Below are positions 15,403-25,150 of a stretch of DNA of 64,000 nt, one piece after another; position 1 is the first letter of the stretch; each line of letters starts with the position of its first letter. The stretch is from Desulfobulbus elongatus DSM 2908 (GTDB taxonomy: Bacteria > Desulfobacterota > Desulfobulbia > Desulfobulbales > Desulfobulbaceae). The notes beneath the pieces were generated by a model. The model was not told the origin of the DNA. It was given only the letters and a program-made list of their open reading frames with translations, and did not search any database. Position numbers and translations under genes: made by a program. The DNA lies in assembly GCF_000621145.1 (NCBI RefSeq), contig NZ_JHZB01000018.1, forward strand, positions 1-64,000, read 5' to 3'.

Positions 15403-15814
15403 GGCGGATATCCCACTGGATGAGGAGCACCTTGCATTTGCGCAAAAGCAGGTTGTAGAGGGTGACCGCCGGGATGGCCACCAGCAGGCCCAAGGCGGTG
15501 GCCTTGAGCGCCAAGGCCAGGCCGGTCATGATCTTGGTGGTGTCGAAGCCGGCGGCGCCGATGTCGTAGAAGGTGAGCATGATGCCGAGCACGGTGCCGA
15601 GCAGGCCGATGTAGGGGGCGTTGGCGCCGATGGTGGCGATGAGGTGGAGCTTGCGGGTCAGGTGCAGTTCCAACTCCTTGCGGTCGGCAAAGGCCTCGAC
15701 GCGGGTGGCGCGGAAAACGAAGAACCGCTCCAGAGCCAGGGCCAGGGCGACGATGCTGAGCACAAAGAGGAGTCCGAGCACGCCGTAATCGATGAGTTGA
15801 TGCAGCCAGTCCAT
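15383..15814 (-). CDS. exbB: ExbB-type proton channel protein
   Basis: The 143-residue protein is a short MotA/TolQ/ExbB family member with three membrane helices: about residues 8-28, 65-85 and 98-120. The conserved segment APYIGLLGTVLGIMLTF is present. It lies eight bases after the ABC ATPase gene and overlaps exbD, placing the energy-transducing module at the end of the operon. Confidence 0.93.
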   Translation of the reverse strand: MDWLHQLIDYGVLGLLFVLSIVALALALERFFVFRATRVEAFADRKELELHLTRKLHLIATIGANAPYIGLLGTVLGIMLTFYDIGAAGFDTTKIMTGLALALKATALGLLVAIPAVTLYNLLLRKCKVLLIQWDIRHGREGI

Positions 15815-15821
15815 AGGTATC

Positions 15822-16610
15822 TCACAAAGCCCAGGCCGGGACGCACACCCGCGCCGAGCCGGTTTGACCGGGAATGTTCATGACCTTGACCTCGATGCGG
15901 TAGAGTTCCTGCAAGGACCCGGTGGTGACCACCGCAGCCGGGTGGCCGTCGGCCAGGACCGCACCCTCCCTGAACAGAATCACCCGATCGGCGGTCATCA
16001 GGGCATGGTCGGGAAAATGCGTGGTCATGATGAAGGTCAGCCCCTCCCTGGCCAGGCCGACGATGTCGCTGAGCAGCCGCATCTGGTTGCCGTAGTCGAG
16101 GCCGTTGACCGGCTCGTCCATGATGAACACGTCGGCCCCCTGGGCCAGGGCGCGGGCGATCAGGGTCAGTTGCCGTTCGCCGCCGCTGATCTCGGTGTAG
16201 GGCCGGTCCTGCAGGTGGCCGATGCCGACCTTGGCCATGGCCGTCTGGGCCAGGACGCGGTCCTGGGCGGAATAAGTCGAGAAAAAGCCGTGATACGGCA
16301 TCCGCCCCATCAGCACCACCTCTTCCACGGTGTAGGCGAAGGCCTCGCGATGCACCTGGGGCACATAGGCCATGCGCTTGGCCAGTTCGGTGCGACGATA
16401 GCTCTGCAGCAGGCGACCCTCGAAGTGGACGAAACCGCTTTGCGGCATCAGCAGGCCGAGCAGGACCTTGAGCAGGGTGGTCTTGCCGCTGCCGTTGGGG
16501 CCGAGCAGGCTGACCACCTCGCCGGCGCGGAAATCGAGGGAGATGTCGTGCAGCACCTTCCGGCCCCGATAGGCGAAGTTGACGCCCAATGTCTGCATGA
16601 GCGCGCTCAT
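15822..16610 (-). CDS. ABC transporter ATP-binding protein (metallophore/cobalamin type)
   Basis: The 262-residue ATPase has a Walker A GPNGSGKTT, the signature SGGERQL, a Walker B VFIMDEP and a TTHFPDHA switch, in the FecE/BtuD style. It would power the permease encoded just upstream. The ATG overlaps the permease stop (ATGA); a GTG two codons earlier is less likely. Family resemblance is to iron-siderophore, cobalamin and molybdate (MolC) ATPases, so the substrate comes only from context. Confidence 0.9.
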   Translation of the reverse strand: MSALMQTLGVNFAYRGRKVLHDISLDFRAGEVVSLLGPNGSGKTTLLKVLLGLLMPQSGFVHFEGRLLQSYRRTELAKRMAYVPQVHREAFAYTVEEVVLMGRMPYHGFFSTYSAQDRVLAQTAMAKVGIGHLQDRPYTEISGGERQLTLIARALAQGADVFIMDEPVNGLDYGNQMRLLSDIVGLAREGLTFIMTTHFPDHALMTADRVILFREGAVLADGHPAAVVTTGSLQELYRIEVKVMNIPGQTGSARVCVPAWAL

Positions 16611-17617
16611 CGCCACCCCCTGCGCACATTGTTCAGCACCAGCACGAAGAAGGGGATGCCGATCAGCGAGGTCACGATGCCGGTGGGAATTTCAAAGGTG
16701 AAGAGCAACCGGCAGACATTGTCGACCACCAGCAGGTAGGTGGCGCCGAGCAGGGCGGCCGCCGGCAGGAGCAGGCGGTTGTCCGGGCCGACCAGCATCC
16801 GGCAGATGTGGGGGATGATCAGCCCCACCCAGCCGATGATGCCGCCGATGACCACGGTCAGGGCGCTGACCATGGTGGCCAGGAAAATGACGGTCATCCG
16901 AACCTGCTTGACATTGATACCCAGGGCGCTGGCCTCTTCCTCGCCCATGCTCATCACGTTGAGCCGGCCGCCGTGGCACAGCAGCAGCACGATGCCGAGC
17001 AGCATGGGAACGCTGACGGTCAGGATGGTCGGGCGGTCGGCGGCGGCGAGGTTGCCCATCAGCCAGTAGACGATGGCCGGCAGTTGGTTGGTCGGGTCAG
17101 CGGCGTATTTGGCGATGGAGAGCAGGGCAGTGAAAAAGGCGCCGCTGATGATGCCGCCCAGGACCAGCATAATAATCGAGTGCGAGCGGAACAGCCGGGC
17201 GATGCCCACGGCCACGCCCACGGCGGCGAAGCCGAACGCCAGGGTCGAGCATTGCACCACCAGCCAGCTGTTCGCCAGCATCATCCCCAGGGCGGCACCG
17301 AAGGAGGCCCCGGCGAGCACGCCGAGAATGCCCGGCGAAACCAGGGGGTTGATGAACAGAGCCTGGAAGGCGGTCCCGGAAACGGCGAGGGCGGCGCCGA
17401 TGAGCAGCGCGGCCAGGATGCGCGGCAGGCGGATGTCCAGGAGGACGTTGGTCAGCAGGCCGCGGCTTTCCTCGTCGAGGCCGGACAAACCAAAAAATTT
17501 CCAGCCGGCAAAGGCGAGGATGTCGTCGAGCGGCACCCGGTACTTGCCCAGGCACAGGGAGACAAGCACGGCAGCCACCAGGAGCGCGGCCAGCAGGGGC
17601 AGGGAGAGTCGCTTCAT
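16607..17617 (-). CDS. FecCD-family ABC transporter permease
   Basis: The 336-residue protein is a BtuC/FecD-type permease. It has about ten helices, the start PLLAALLVAAVLVSLCLG, the motif NPLVSPGILGVLAGASFGAAL, and the coupling segment GIIGWVGLIIPHICRMLVG. It would carry the metal or metal complex across the inner membrane. ATGA overlaps join it with the binding-protein gene before it and the ATPase gene after it. Confidence 0.92.
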   Translation of the reverse strand: MKRLSLPLLAALLVAAVLVSLCLGKYRVPLDDILAFAGWKFFGLSGLDEESRGLLTNVLLDIRLPRILAALLIGAALAVSGTAFQALFINPLVSPGILGVLAGASFGAALGMMLANSWLVVQCSTLAFGFAAVGVAVGIARLFRSHSIIMLVLGGIISGAFFTALLSIAKYAADPTNQLPAIVYWLMGNLAAADRPTILTVSVPMLLGIVLLLCHGGRLNVMSMGEEEASALGINVKQVRMTVIFLATMVSALTVVIGGIIGWVGLIIPHICRMLVGPDNRLLLPAAALLGATYLLVVDNVCRLLFTFEIPTGIVTSLIGIPFFVLVLNNVRRGWR

Positions 17618-18666
17618 CGGTTGAGCACTTCCCCGGCCTGGGCCTCGGTCAACTCCACGCCGAGGAACAGTTGGTAGAAGGAGCGGGTCTCCGCGACCAT
17701 GTCCACGGGGTAGCGGTCGGGATACAGGAGGTTGATCAGCCATTTGATCCCCAGAAGCCGCATGAACGACGGCGGTCGGTCGAACCAGTTGAACGGCTCG
17801 TAGGGGATGAGGTACACCCGCTTGTCCTTGACGGCCTTCAGGTTCTGCCAGCGGGCATCGGCATAGACCGTGTCGTAGAAGGTCTTCTCCTTCACCAGGA
17901 TGACCTCCGGATCGTAGAGAAGCAGCTGCTCCATGGAAATCTTCTCCATGCCGTAATGGTCCAGTTCCTCACCCCGGTGCACATTGACGCCGCCGGCAAG
18001 GGGGATCAGTTCGGCGTGCAGGGAGGCGGCCCGCTCGGTGCTGAGGCCGTCCGTCCCCTCGGCGTAATACACCCTGACCTTCTTTTCCTCGGGAATGGCC
18101 GCCACCAGGGCCTTGGCCTCGTCCAGAACCTTTTGGGCGTAGCGCGATAGGGTTTCGCCGCGTTCTTGCCGATCGGTGATGTCGCCGACAAACCGCAGGG
18201 CCTCGGGATACAGGAGCACGCTGCCCAGACGGACGTTCACCAGGGGAAAGGGCATGCCCGCCATGGATTGCACGAACTTGTCGTTGGGGGCATCCTCCCG
18301 CCAGGCCCAATGGATCATGAAATCCGGTTTGACCTGGAGCAGCACCTCGCGGTTGAGCGTCCTGCCCTGGCCGGCCATGCCGCCGATCACCGGCAGGTGG
18401 CGGTAGGCGGGCACGGTATATTTTTTTTCGCTGTCATAGAGCGGGAAATTGATGCCGGCCAGCAGGGCGGGGTCGATGGCATAGATCAGATAGGTGCCGG
18501 GCGGCGATACGGCGGCCACCTTGGTGATGGTGTCGGGCAGGGAAACCTTCTTGCCGGCCATGTCGACGATGTGCCTGGCGTGCAGCGGCATGGCCGCCAG
18601 CAGCAGACACAGCACCACGGGCAACGACCAACGGCGGAATGGACGCGGACAAAAGCAGCTGCGCAT
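17614..18666 (-). CDS. Periplasmic metal or metallophore binding protein
   Basis: The 350-residue protein begins with a basic segment and a hydrophobic signal (WSLPVVLCLLLAAMPLHA). The mature part starts with RHIVDMAGKKVSLPDTITKVAAVSP, typical of TroA/FepB-type binding proteins, and later has LPVIGGMAGQGRTLNREVLL and a PEVILVKEK strand. These bind chelated iron, cobalamin, or oxyanions such as molybdate (as MolA does). It lies between the FmdE gene and the permease gene. The set of neighbours favours molybdenum or tungsten, but the sequence does not show the ligand. Confidence 0.85.
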   Translation of the reverse strand: MRSCFCPRPFRRWSLPVVLCLLLAAMPLHARHIVDMAGKKVSLPDTITKVAAVSPPGTYLIYAIDPALLAGINFPLYDSEKKYTVPAYRHLPVIGGMAGQGRTLNREVLLQVKPDFMIHWAWREDAPNDKFVQSMAGMPFPLVNVRLGSVLLYPEALRFVGDITDRQERGETLSRYAQKVLDEAKALVAAIPEEKKVRVYYAEGTDGLSTERAASLHAELIPLAGGVNVHRGEELDHYGMEKISMEQLLLYDPEVILVKEKTFYDTVYADARWQNLKAVKDKRVYLIPYEPFNWFDRPPSFMRLLGIKWLINLLYPDRYPVDMVAETRSFYQLFLGVELTEAQAGEVLNR

Positions 18667-18678
18667 GGTTCGCCCTCC

Positions 18679-19251
18679 TCAATCGGTGATGCGGTAGTAG
18701 TCAACCGCCGCGGAGCAGGGTACGCACAGCACCCGCTCGCCGTCCCGCACTTCGCGGCCGTCCATGACGGTCTCGCCGCAACGGGCGCAGGGCACGCGGG
18801 AAAGCGGCTTGCCCGGCATGTCCTCGGGCCGCAGCGGCACCGCCACCTCGTTGATGGTGAACAGCTCCTCTTCGGGCAGGGTGGCGAAATCGGGTTCTTC
18901 GCCGCCGTTTTCCCCCTGTTTCCGGTTGCCCTTGACCACCACCCGGAAGGCCGTGTTGGTTTCCAGGTTGATGAAGGTGGCGGCCATCTTGCCGTAGTCG
19001 CGGATCTTCATGGTGCGCTTGCCCGGCCGGCATCCGGTCAGGGCCATGATGGCATCGGTGGTGCAGCGGTCGATTTCGACGAAGACCATCAGTTTCTTGC
19101 GGTCCGCGCCCTTGGGATCGGTGATGCCGATGCGGCGCAGGCCGGCCATGGTCATGCGGGTGCCGATTTTGATGCCGTGGCAGATGTCGCCATGAAACTG
19201 GCCGGCCTGTTCGACCAGCTCCTCGTAGGTCCCGAAAGAGGGAGTTTGCAT
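18679..19251 (-). CDS. FmdE-family protein with C-terminal zinc ribbon
   Basis: The 190-residue protein has the FmdE N-terminal domain: FHGDICHGIKIGTRM with the conserved Cys and His, a VEIDRCTTDAI segment, and GCRPGKRTMKIRDYGKMAAT. It ends with a zinc ribbon formed by CARC and CVPC. FmdE was first named from molybdenum formylmethanofuran dehydrogenase operons; its reaction is unknown. Its presence in a TonB/ABC uptake operon supports a link with molybdenum or tungsten. It follows the DUF364 gene by 13 bases. Confidence 0.9.
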   Translation of the reverse strand: MQTPSFGTYEELVEQAGQFHGDICHGIKIGTRMTMAGLRRIGITDPKGADRKKLMVFVEIDRCTTDAIMALTGCRPGKRTMKIRDYGKMAATFINLETNTAFRVVVKGNRKQGENGGEEPDFATLPEEELFTINEVAVPLRPEDMPGKPLSRVPCARCGETVMDGREVRDGERVLCVPCSAAVDYYRITD

Positions 19252-19264
19252 TGGTTGCTCCTTT

Positions 19265-20179
19265 TTATCGATGGGTGGGCATCAGCCCCAGTTGCTGCAA
19301 TCGTGGTGCATTGAGCAGGTTGATCTTGCGCACGCAGCTGGTGAACAAACGGTAACCGCCGCCGCCCTCGGCCAGCAGTTCCAGGGCGCGGTCGCTGTTG
19401 GTCACCACCGAGGTGCCGACCAGGGCGACGTGGCGCCGGAACAGTGGCTCGGGCACGAAACCGGCGGTGGGGCCGACCACGGCGATGGCGGCGTCGTCCG
19501 GCACCTGGGCAATCAGTTGTTCGATGCTGCCGTTGGCGATGGCGGCGCCGGTGAAAACCGCGGTCTGGCAACGGGCCAAGGCAAAGGCGGTCTGTTCCGT
19601 CGGCATGAAGGTGCCGAAATCGGCTTCGGCCTCGGCCCTGGTTTCCTGCTTGTGGTCGATGATGGAGACGCTGGTCGGCCGCAGCTCGCGCAGACGCTTG
19701 AGCAGCGGAATGATCGCCCCCACCATGCAGACCCGGCGGTCCCGGAACAGCGACCCCATCCCGGAGAGATCCTCGCCGCAGCCCGCCGGATAGAGATGCT
19801 GGGCGAAGAAGGGCGCGGACAACGCGTTGAGGGTCGCCAGCCGGATGACTTCGGCGAAGGGATGCGGAAAATCCCCCTGCATCACCATTTCGGCGGCCAT
19901 CCCCCGGACCGTCGGCGAGGTTCCCTTGAGAATGCGCCGGCCGGCGCTGCGGACCAGGTCCGGCGGCGTGTAGGCGACGCCGGCGTGGCCGTTGTTGAGC
20001 TTGACCCCCACGAAAAAGACGCCCACCACCAGCCGTTCGACCCGGAGCGCCGCCAAGTCGGTCCCGTACCGTTGGGCAAGGACGGCCGCGGCTTCGTCCA
20101 CAATCGACTGTCCGCCGGCAGCGGGCTGCTGTTCCTGCGGAAGGGCGCCGTTCCCGCTCGACATGACCGCTTTCTCCAT
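19265..20179 (-). CDS. DUF364/DUF4213 protein (putative heavy-metal chelation)
   Basis: The 304-residue protein has an N-terminal DUF4213 part (RLVVGVFFVGVKLNNGHAG) and a C-terminal Rossmann-like DUF364 part (VCMVGAIIPLL, then FTGAAIANGSIEQLI and IAVVGPTAGFVPEPLF). Pfam describes these as putative heavy-metal chelation domains. The enzyme activity is unknown. The start was chosen at an ATG with GAGG seven bases upstream, eight bases after the methyltransferase stop. Together with the three methyltransferases it could build or modify a metal-binding ligand; that is inference. Confidence 0.85.
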   Translation of the reverse strand: MEKAVMSSGNGALPQEQQPAAGGQSIVDEAAAVLAQRYGTDLAALRVERLVVGVFFVGVKLNNGHAGVAYTPPDLVRSAGRRILKGTSPTVRGMAAEMVMQGDFPHPFAEVIRLATLNALSAPFFAQHLYPAGCGEDLSGMGSLFRDRRVCMVGAIIPLLKRLRELRPTSVSIIDHKQETRAEAEADFGTFMPTEQTAFALARCQTAVFTGAAIANGSIEQLIAQVPDDAAIAVVGPTAGFVPEPLFRRHVALVGTSVVTNSDRALELLAEGGGGYRLFTSCVRKINLLNAPRLQQLGLMPTHR

Positions 20180-20187
20180 CGCCGTCC

Positions 20188-20811
20188 TCACGCCGCTTCC
20201 CTGCGGAAGGTGATCCACAACCCGTCGTCGCCGCGGTCGATCCGGAAGAGGTCGATACCGGCGCTCTGGAGCGCGTCGATATACTCCCGGTCGGCCCGCT
20301 GCGGTGGCCGACGGTTTTTCGCACCCCACTCCGGATGGAGGCGGTTGCGCTGCCGTTCCAACTCGGCCCGCGTGGCAGGATCGCCCAGGCCGCCGCCGAC
20401 ATAGGCATGCCCGCCTGGTCGCAGCACCCGGCGGATTTCGCCGAAGGCCGCGGCGAGATCGTCCCAGAAGGGCAGGGACCCCCGGCTGATCGCCAGGTCC
20501 ACCGAGCCCTCGCCAAGGGGAATGGCCTGCACCCGGCCGAGGAGAGTACGGGCGCGGGTGCGACAGCCAAAGCGGACGATGTTTTCCTCGGCGCAGGCCA
20601 GCATCGCCGGCGACTGGTCGAGGAACACCAGGTCGAGATCGGTGATGCCGGCCAGGGCCAGCCCCAGGTAGCCGCCGCCGCAACCGATGTCGAGGCAGCC
20701 GCCGCTGGTCACGCCGGTCCGGGCCACGATCCGGTCGGCATAGTAGGCGTAGATCGGGGCGTTCACGCCCAGGGCCACTTCGTTGTAGGTCTGGATATCG
20801 GAGGGATGCAT
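20188..20811 (-). CDS. Class I SAM-dependent methyltransferase (first of three)
   Basis: The 207-residue protein has motif I CLDIGCGGGYLGLALAG, a following LVFLDQSPAMLA acidic strand, and a VDLAISRGSLPFWDDL motif IV. A post-fold segment reads RVLRPGGHAYVGGGLG. Its C-terminal part resembles that of the methyltransferase at 25151-25798, so these two are likely paralogues. The acceptor is unknown. It lies directly between the first TonB receptor gene and the DUF364 gene. Confidence 0.85.
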   Translation of the reverse strand: MHPSDIQTYNEVALGVNAPIYAYYADRIVARTGVTSGGCLDIGCGGGYLGLALAGITDLDLVFLDQSPAMLACAEENIVRFGCRTRARTLLGRVQAIPLGEGSVDLAISRGSLPFWDDLAAAFGEIRRVLRPGGHAYVGGGLGDPATRAELERQRNRLHPEWGAKNRRPPQRADREYIDALQSAGIDLFRIDRGDDGLWITFRREAA

Positions 20812-20831
20812 GCCGCGTCCGTTTTCCCGGA

Positions 20832-22946
20832 TCAGAATCTGTAGCGGGCCGTCACCAGGAAGTTCCGCCCCTCGTCCGGATACCCTTCCGTGAGCGCATA
20901 ATTCTTGTCGAGCAGGTTGCGCCCGGCCACGGAGAGATCCCACTGCGGGGTCAGCTGATAGCCGATTTTGAGATTGACCAGGGTGTAGTCGCCGGTTTCG
21001 ATATAACCGGGACTGCTGTCGGCCCGTTCCGACTGGCGCTGGTCGGCGTATTCGATGCTGGGGATGATGGAAAGCGCCTCCCAGGGACGCCATTTGCCGT
21101 AGATAAACAGCTTGTGCTGCGGGATACCGATGAACTGTACGTCGGGATCCTCCGGGTTCTCGATGGATGTGTCGATATAGGTATAGTTGCTGCCCAATTC
21201 CAGGGTGTCGGTCACCATGGTGGAGAGTATCAATTCAGCGCCCTTGATGGTTGCTTCCCCCACATTCTGGAACTGTGTGTACCAGGCGTTGTTATACCGG
21301 ATGGCAACCGACTGCATGTAATCGTCGATCCTGCTGTGGAACAGATTGACTTCGGTATGGACCTTGGAGAAGAAGGTGTCGGCGATGCCGACTTCCAGGT
21401 TGAGCGCCTGTTCCGGATCGAGCCCCGGATTGGAAAGCGCGCCGCCAAAGCGGGAGCTGAACCGCTCGAACATGGTGGGGAAGCGGGTGCGGTGGGAGGC
21501 GCTGACATGGACCTTGCCCTGGTCGCGATAGCGGTAGATCACCGCGCCCTGGTAATTGGTGGCGGATTGATCCGAGGTGGGTTGATCGAACAGGGCATTG
21601 CTGGCGTATTCCTGGGCCTCGTGGGTGGTGCGTTCGTCCTGGCTGATGCCGAGCACGAGGTCGAGCTGCGAAGTGAGGTGAATGGTATCCTCCAGGGCGA
21701 CGGAATAGATGTCTTCTTCCGTGTCCTGCTTCGGTTCCGTGAAATTTGTCCTGTGGGTCACCTGCCATTCGGTGTGATTGTCCCGCCGATAGTGCAGGGC
21801 GCCTTTCAGGGTTTGCCTGGAGAAGTAGGTGGTCCCCAGTTCAAGGGAGGCGCCGTAGGCATTGTCGTCGTAGTAGCTGGTCCAGTTGGGTGTGGTCAGA
21901 TTGAGGTTGGTATAGGCCCGCAGGTCATTTTTGAATTCATTGTAATACACCTTGGTGTTGAGGTAGGTGGTGCCGTTCAACTGGGTATGCCCCAACCAGT
22001 AGATGCTGGTGACGTCCCATTTGGGCCAATCCCAGAGGCTGATCGTTGACGTTCCCGTAACGGAACCGATGCCGTGCTTCTCGCCGGCCTGCTTCATGAA
22101 GTTGAGCGAATACTCGTCGGTGCTGTTGGGAGTGAAGCCTGCCTTGAGGTTGGTGCGCCAGTCCTTCTTGTCGGTATGGTCGCGGTTGCCGCCGTCTTCG
22201 GCGATGGTGGCATCGAAATCGTCGGACAGGCGCCAGTGGTCGATATCGCGCTGCTCGAAGCTGGCCTGGGCGTAGAATTTTTCCTGGCGGGTGCCGACAT
22301 CGCCATACACCGTGTTGCCGCTGTATTTGCCGTCGTTGCCCAGGGACATAGTGTCGCGCAATTCCGCCTCAAACTCCTTGACCGGCTTGCGGGTGACCAG
22401 GTTGATGGTGCCGCCCATGCCGTCCGGACCGTTGAGCACGGAGACATAACCCTTGGAGACCTGGATTTCCGAGAGGTCGGCGGTGAGGAACCGATCGAAA
22501 TCGATCCTGTTGTCCGCCGGAAGATAGAGGCGGATGCCGTCCATGGTGAGCGGCACCTGCCAACGGTTGAAGCCGCGCAGGCTCAGCACCGATTCGTTGC
22601 GGTTGCCGCTGCCGGTGGTCATGGCCACGCCCGGCACCAGATTGAGCGCCTCCGGCAGACCGTCCCGGCTGAAATCGTCCAGGTCTTCCCTGCTGAGGCT
22701 GGAATAGCCGATCGGGGTTTCACCTTCTTCCGCGGCGGTGACCGTGATCTGCCCCAGGGTGAAGACATTGTCCGCGGCAGGCGGAGTTGGTGTTGTGGTC
22801 GCCTCCTCAGTCTGTGGTACGACAACGTTTTTCGGGGTCGTTGTCGCCGGCTGATCCGTTGCCGCGCTCTGCGCCGCCACGGCAGGTCCGGCGGCCAGCA
22901 GGGCGCAGGCCGCCAGGCAGGTTCTTCTCCAGGTCTTTCCTTGCAT
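20832..22946 (-). CDS. TonB-dependent outer-membrane receptor 1
   Basis: The 704-residue protein has a signal peptide ending near AVAA, a TonB-box-like ITVTAAEE, a plug domain (GLPEALNLVPGVAM, then SVLSLRGFNRWQVPLTMDG) and a beta-barrel closing on ARYRF with a terminal aromatic residue. It would import a metal complex into the periplasm. The start at MQGKTW was chosen because AAAGGAGG lies just upstream. It has no obvious siderophore-specific feature; the ligand is inferred from neighbours only. Confidence 0.92.
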   Translation of the reverse strand: MQGKTWRRTCLAACALLAAGPAVAAQSAATDQPATTTPKNVVVPQTEEATTTPTPPAADNVFTLGQITVTAAEEGETPIGYSSLSREDLDDFSRDGLPEALNLVPGVAMTTGSGNRNESVLSLRGFNRWQVPLTMDGIRLYLPADNRIDFDRFLTADLSEIQVSKGYVSVLNGPDGMGGTINLVTRKPVKEFEAELRDTMSLGNDGKYSGNTVYGDVGTRQEKFYAQASFEQRDIDHWRLSDDFDATIAEDGGNRDHTDKKDWRTNLKAGFTPNSTDEYSLNFMKQAGEKHGIGSVTGTSTISLWDWPKWDVTSIYWLGHTQLNGTTYLNTKVYYNEFKNDLRAYTNLNLTTPNWTSYYDDNAYGASLELGTTYFSRQTLKGALHYRRDNHTEWQVTHRTNFTEPKQDTEEDIYSVALEDTIHLTSQLDLVLGISQDERTTHEAQEYASNALFDQPTSDQSATNYQGAVIYRYRDQGKVHVSASHRTRFPTMFERFSSRFGGALSNPGLDPEQALNLEVGIADTFFSKVHTEVNLFHSRIDDYMQSVAIRYNNAWYTQFQNVGEATIKGAELILSTMVTDTLELGSNYTYIDTSIENPEDPDVQFIGIPQHKLFIYGKWRPWEALSIIPSIEYADQRQSERADSSPGYIETGDYTLVNLKIGYQLTPQWDLSVAGRNLLDKNYALTEGYPDEGRNFLVTARYRF

Positions 22947-22979
22947 CGTTCCTCCTTTGTCCATGTTCATCTTCATCGC

Positions 22980-25085
22980 TCAAAACGCCCACGAGAGTTC
23001 CAGGCCGATGGTCCGGCCGCGATCCTGGTAATAGCCGGTGACATATCGGGTGGAGTAGTTGTCGTCGCCGAGGTTGCGGCCGAACAGGGTCGCGGTCAGC
23101 AGGGTTTCGCCGATCTGGAAGTCGCGCTGGATGTTGGCGTCGACACGGGTGTAGTCGCCGAGATCGTCGACTACGGACACGATCCCCGGCGAAGGGGCGA
23201 TGGAAGTGGTAAACTTATCCATCTGTTTGACCGACAGATTGAACCGGTACAGCCTCCAGGTATGGCTCAGGGTGAGGCCGAACAGGTTTTCCGGCGTGGT
23301 CACGCCGATGGCGTCGGTGGTCACCCCGTCACTGGTGGTCTCGGCATCGAACATGCGGGTCCAGCTCAGTTTGTAGGTGGTGTTGTCGGCAATGGTGCCC
23401 TTGATGACCATTTCCAGGCCGCGGCGCAGTTCGTCCGACTCGGTGTAATAGTAGTAGGTGGCGCCGTTGGCCACATAGGTGGTGGCGGTGGCGGTCTTGG
23501 CGTTGTCGATGTCGATGTCGAACCAGGTGAGCGACGGTTGGAACCAGGGGACGATATCCGCTTCCAGGCCGATTTCTATCCGGTCCTGCCGTTCTCCGTG
23601 GAGCGGGCCGCTGCCGGGCAGGGGGCGCATGTCGAAATCGTCTGAAGTGCCCTGGTCGCCGTTGTAGTAGCGGCCGTTCAGGGCGAACATGTCGGTGATC
23701 CGCCAGCGGCCGCCCAGGGCGTAGACCTTGGCCGGGTCCATGTCGACGTCGTTGTTGGCCCGGTCCGCCCTGGCATTGGTGCTCGAATAGTCGATGTGTT
23801 TGGTGTCCTGGCGGTAACCGGCGTCCAGCACCAGGGCCTCGTCGAAGAGTTTCTGCTCCACCGAGGCGGACCAGCCGCTGATGGAGGTGTCGTACCGGTT
23901 GTAGTTGTTACTGAGGTTGCCTCCGAGACCGCTGCTGTCGGAAAACTGGTAGCCCGCCTGCACCAGGGTGTTGCCGAAGCGGGCGTTGTGCCGCAGGCCG
24001 AAACCGCTGGTATCCTCGTCGTATTCCCGGAGGGAGGAGGTGCTGGAGGTGAAGGATTCCACGTGCTCCTTCTGGTCGAAGACGGTTTTGAAGGCGTTGA
24101 ACAGCGTGGTCTGGTTCGGGGTCCACCGCATGGCCATGTCGGTGGAATAGATGGTGGTTTCCAGAGGATCGTACCACCATTTCTGGTCCTGCAACACGCC
24201 GGTGGTCGAGACGCCCCGCTGCATCTCGAACGAGCCCGAATCCTTGTAGGCCATCATGTTGGCGTTGAATTTGCCAAAGGTCAGGCCAGCGCTGCCCATG
24301 CCGCTTGTGTTCTCGCGGCCGTCAAACCAGGAGTCCTGGCTGGGGCGGTCCATGTTGGCCACCAGTCCGGCCACATAGCCCTTGACCGGGCTCGGCTTTT
24401 CCTCCCCATCCTTGCCGTCGCCCTCGCCGAAGCGGGTGCCGGCGTACAGGCTTTCACTGGTCTCCACCGGATGGCCGCCGTTCGCCTTTTCCGCCGAGGC
24501 CGTCAGTACGGCCTCGGTTTTCTTCGGCTGCTTGGTGCGGATGATGATGAAGCCGGTGTTGAGGCCGGAACCCGAATTGGAGGCACCGATGGGGATGGAC
24601 GGCCCCAAGGTCAGCGAAGTCGAGCCACGGACGATCTGCATTTCCTCGATGGCGGCAATGGGGAATTTAAAGAGAATGCGGTTGGAGGAGGGTGGCAGCA
24701 CGGCGCCGTCGATGATGTAGGTAAAGGTGCCGCCGCCGCGTTCCTCGACGATGAAGGGGCTGCGGCGCCCCTGGTAGGTCAGGCTGATGCCGACGGCCTT
24801 GTCGAGCAGATCGAAGACATTGTTGGGTTTCAAGGCCTTGATGTCCTTTTCGGTGAAGACCTCCGTACCGAAACGGGCGGTGGACTCCACCCGGTAGAGG
24901 TTGGTGGTGCTGTCGGCCTTGAGATCTTCCCGCTGGCTGTCGCCCTGCCCCTCGACCACGATGGGTTTGAGCTGCTGACTGGTTTCCTGTTGTTCCGCGT
25001 CGGTGGCCGCTCCGGAGGCGGTCCCGGCGAGCAGGAGCAAGGCGACAGTGATCCGGCCGGTTCGCGGCCATAGGTAAGACTTCAT
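22980..25085 (-). CDS. TonB-dependent outer-membrane receptor 2
   Basis: The 701-residue receptor has a signal peptide (ITVALLLLAGTASG), a TonB-box-like PIVVEG, a plug with FDLLDKAVGISLTYQGRRSPFI, and a barrel ending in LELSWAF. It is only distantly similar to receptor 1, so the operon encodes two different outer-membrane gates. GGGAGG precedes the chosen ATG. The two receptors may take different metal complexes, or the same complex loaded with different metals. Confidence 0.92.
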   Translation of the reverse strand: MKSYLWPRTGRITVALLLLAGTASGAATDAEQQETSQQLKPIVVEGQGDSQREDLKADSTTNLYRVESTARFGTEVFTEKDIKALKPNNVFDLLDKAVGISLTYQGRRSPFIVEERGGGTFTYIIDGAVLPPSSNRILFKFPIAAIEEMQIVRGSTSLTLGPSIPIGASNSGSGLNTGFIIIRTKQPKKTEAVLTASAEKANGGHPVETSESLYAGTRFGEGDGKDGEEKPSPVKGYVAGLVANMDRPSQDSWFDGRENTSGMGSAGLTFGKFNANMMAYKDSGSFEMQRGVSTTGVLQDQKWWYDPLETTIYSTDMAMRWTPNQTTLFNAFKTVFDQKEHVESFTSSTSSLREYDEDTSGFGLRHNARFGNTLVQAGYQFSDSSGLGGNLSNNYNRYDTSISGWSASVEQKLFDEALVLDAGYRQDTKHIDYSSTNARADRANNDVDMDPAKVYALGGRWRITDMFALNGRYYNGDQGTSDDFDMRPLPGSGPLHGERQDRIEIGLEADIVPWFQPSLTWFDIDIDNAKTATATTYVANGATYYYYTESDELRRGLEMVIKGTIADNTTYKLSWTRMFDAETTSDGVTTDAIGVTTPENLFGLTLSHTWRLYRFNLSVKQMDKFTTSIAPSPGIVSVVDDLGDYTRVDANIQRDFQIGETLLTATLFGRNLGDDNYSTRYVTGYYQDRGRTIGLELSWAF

Positions 25086-25150
25086 TTTCCCTCCCTTCTG
25101 ATATGATGACATGATGGTTCGAATGACGATTTGAGCAATGATGGCCGGAA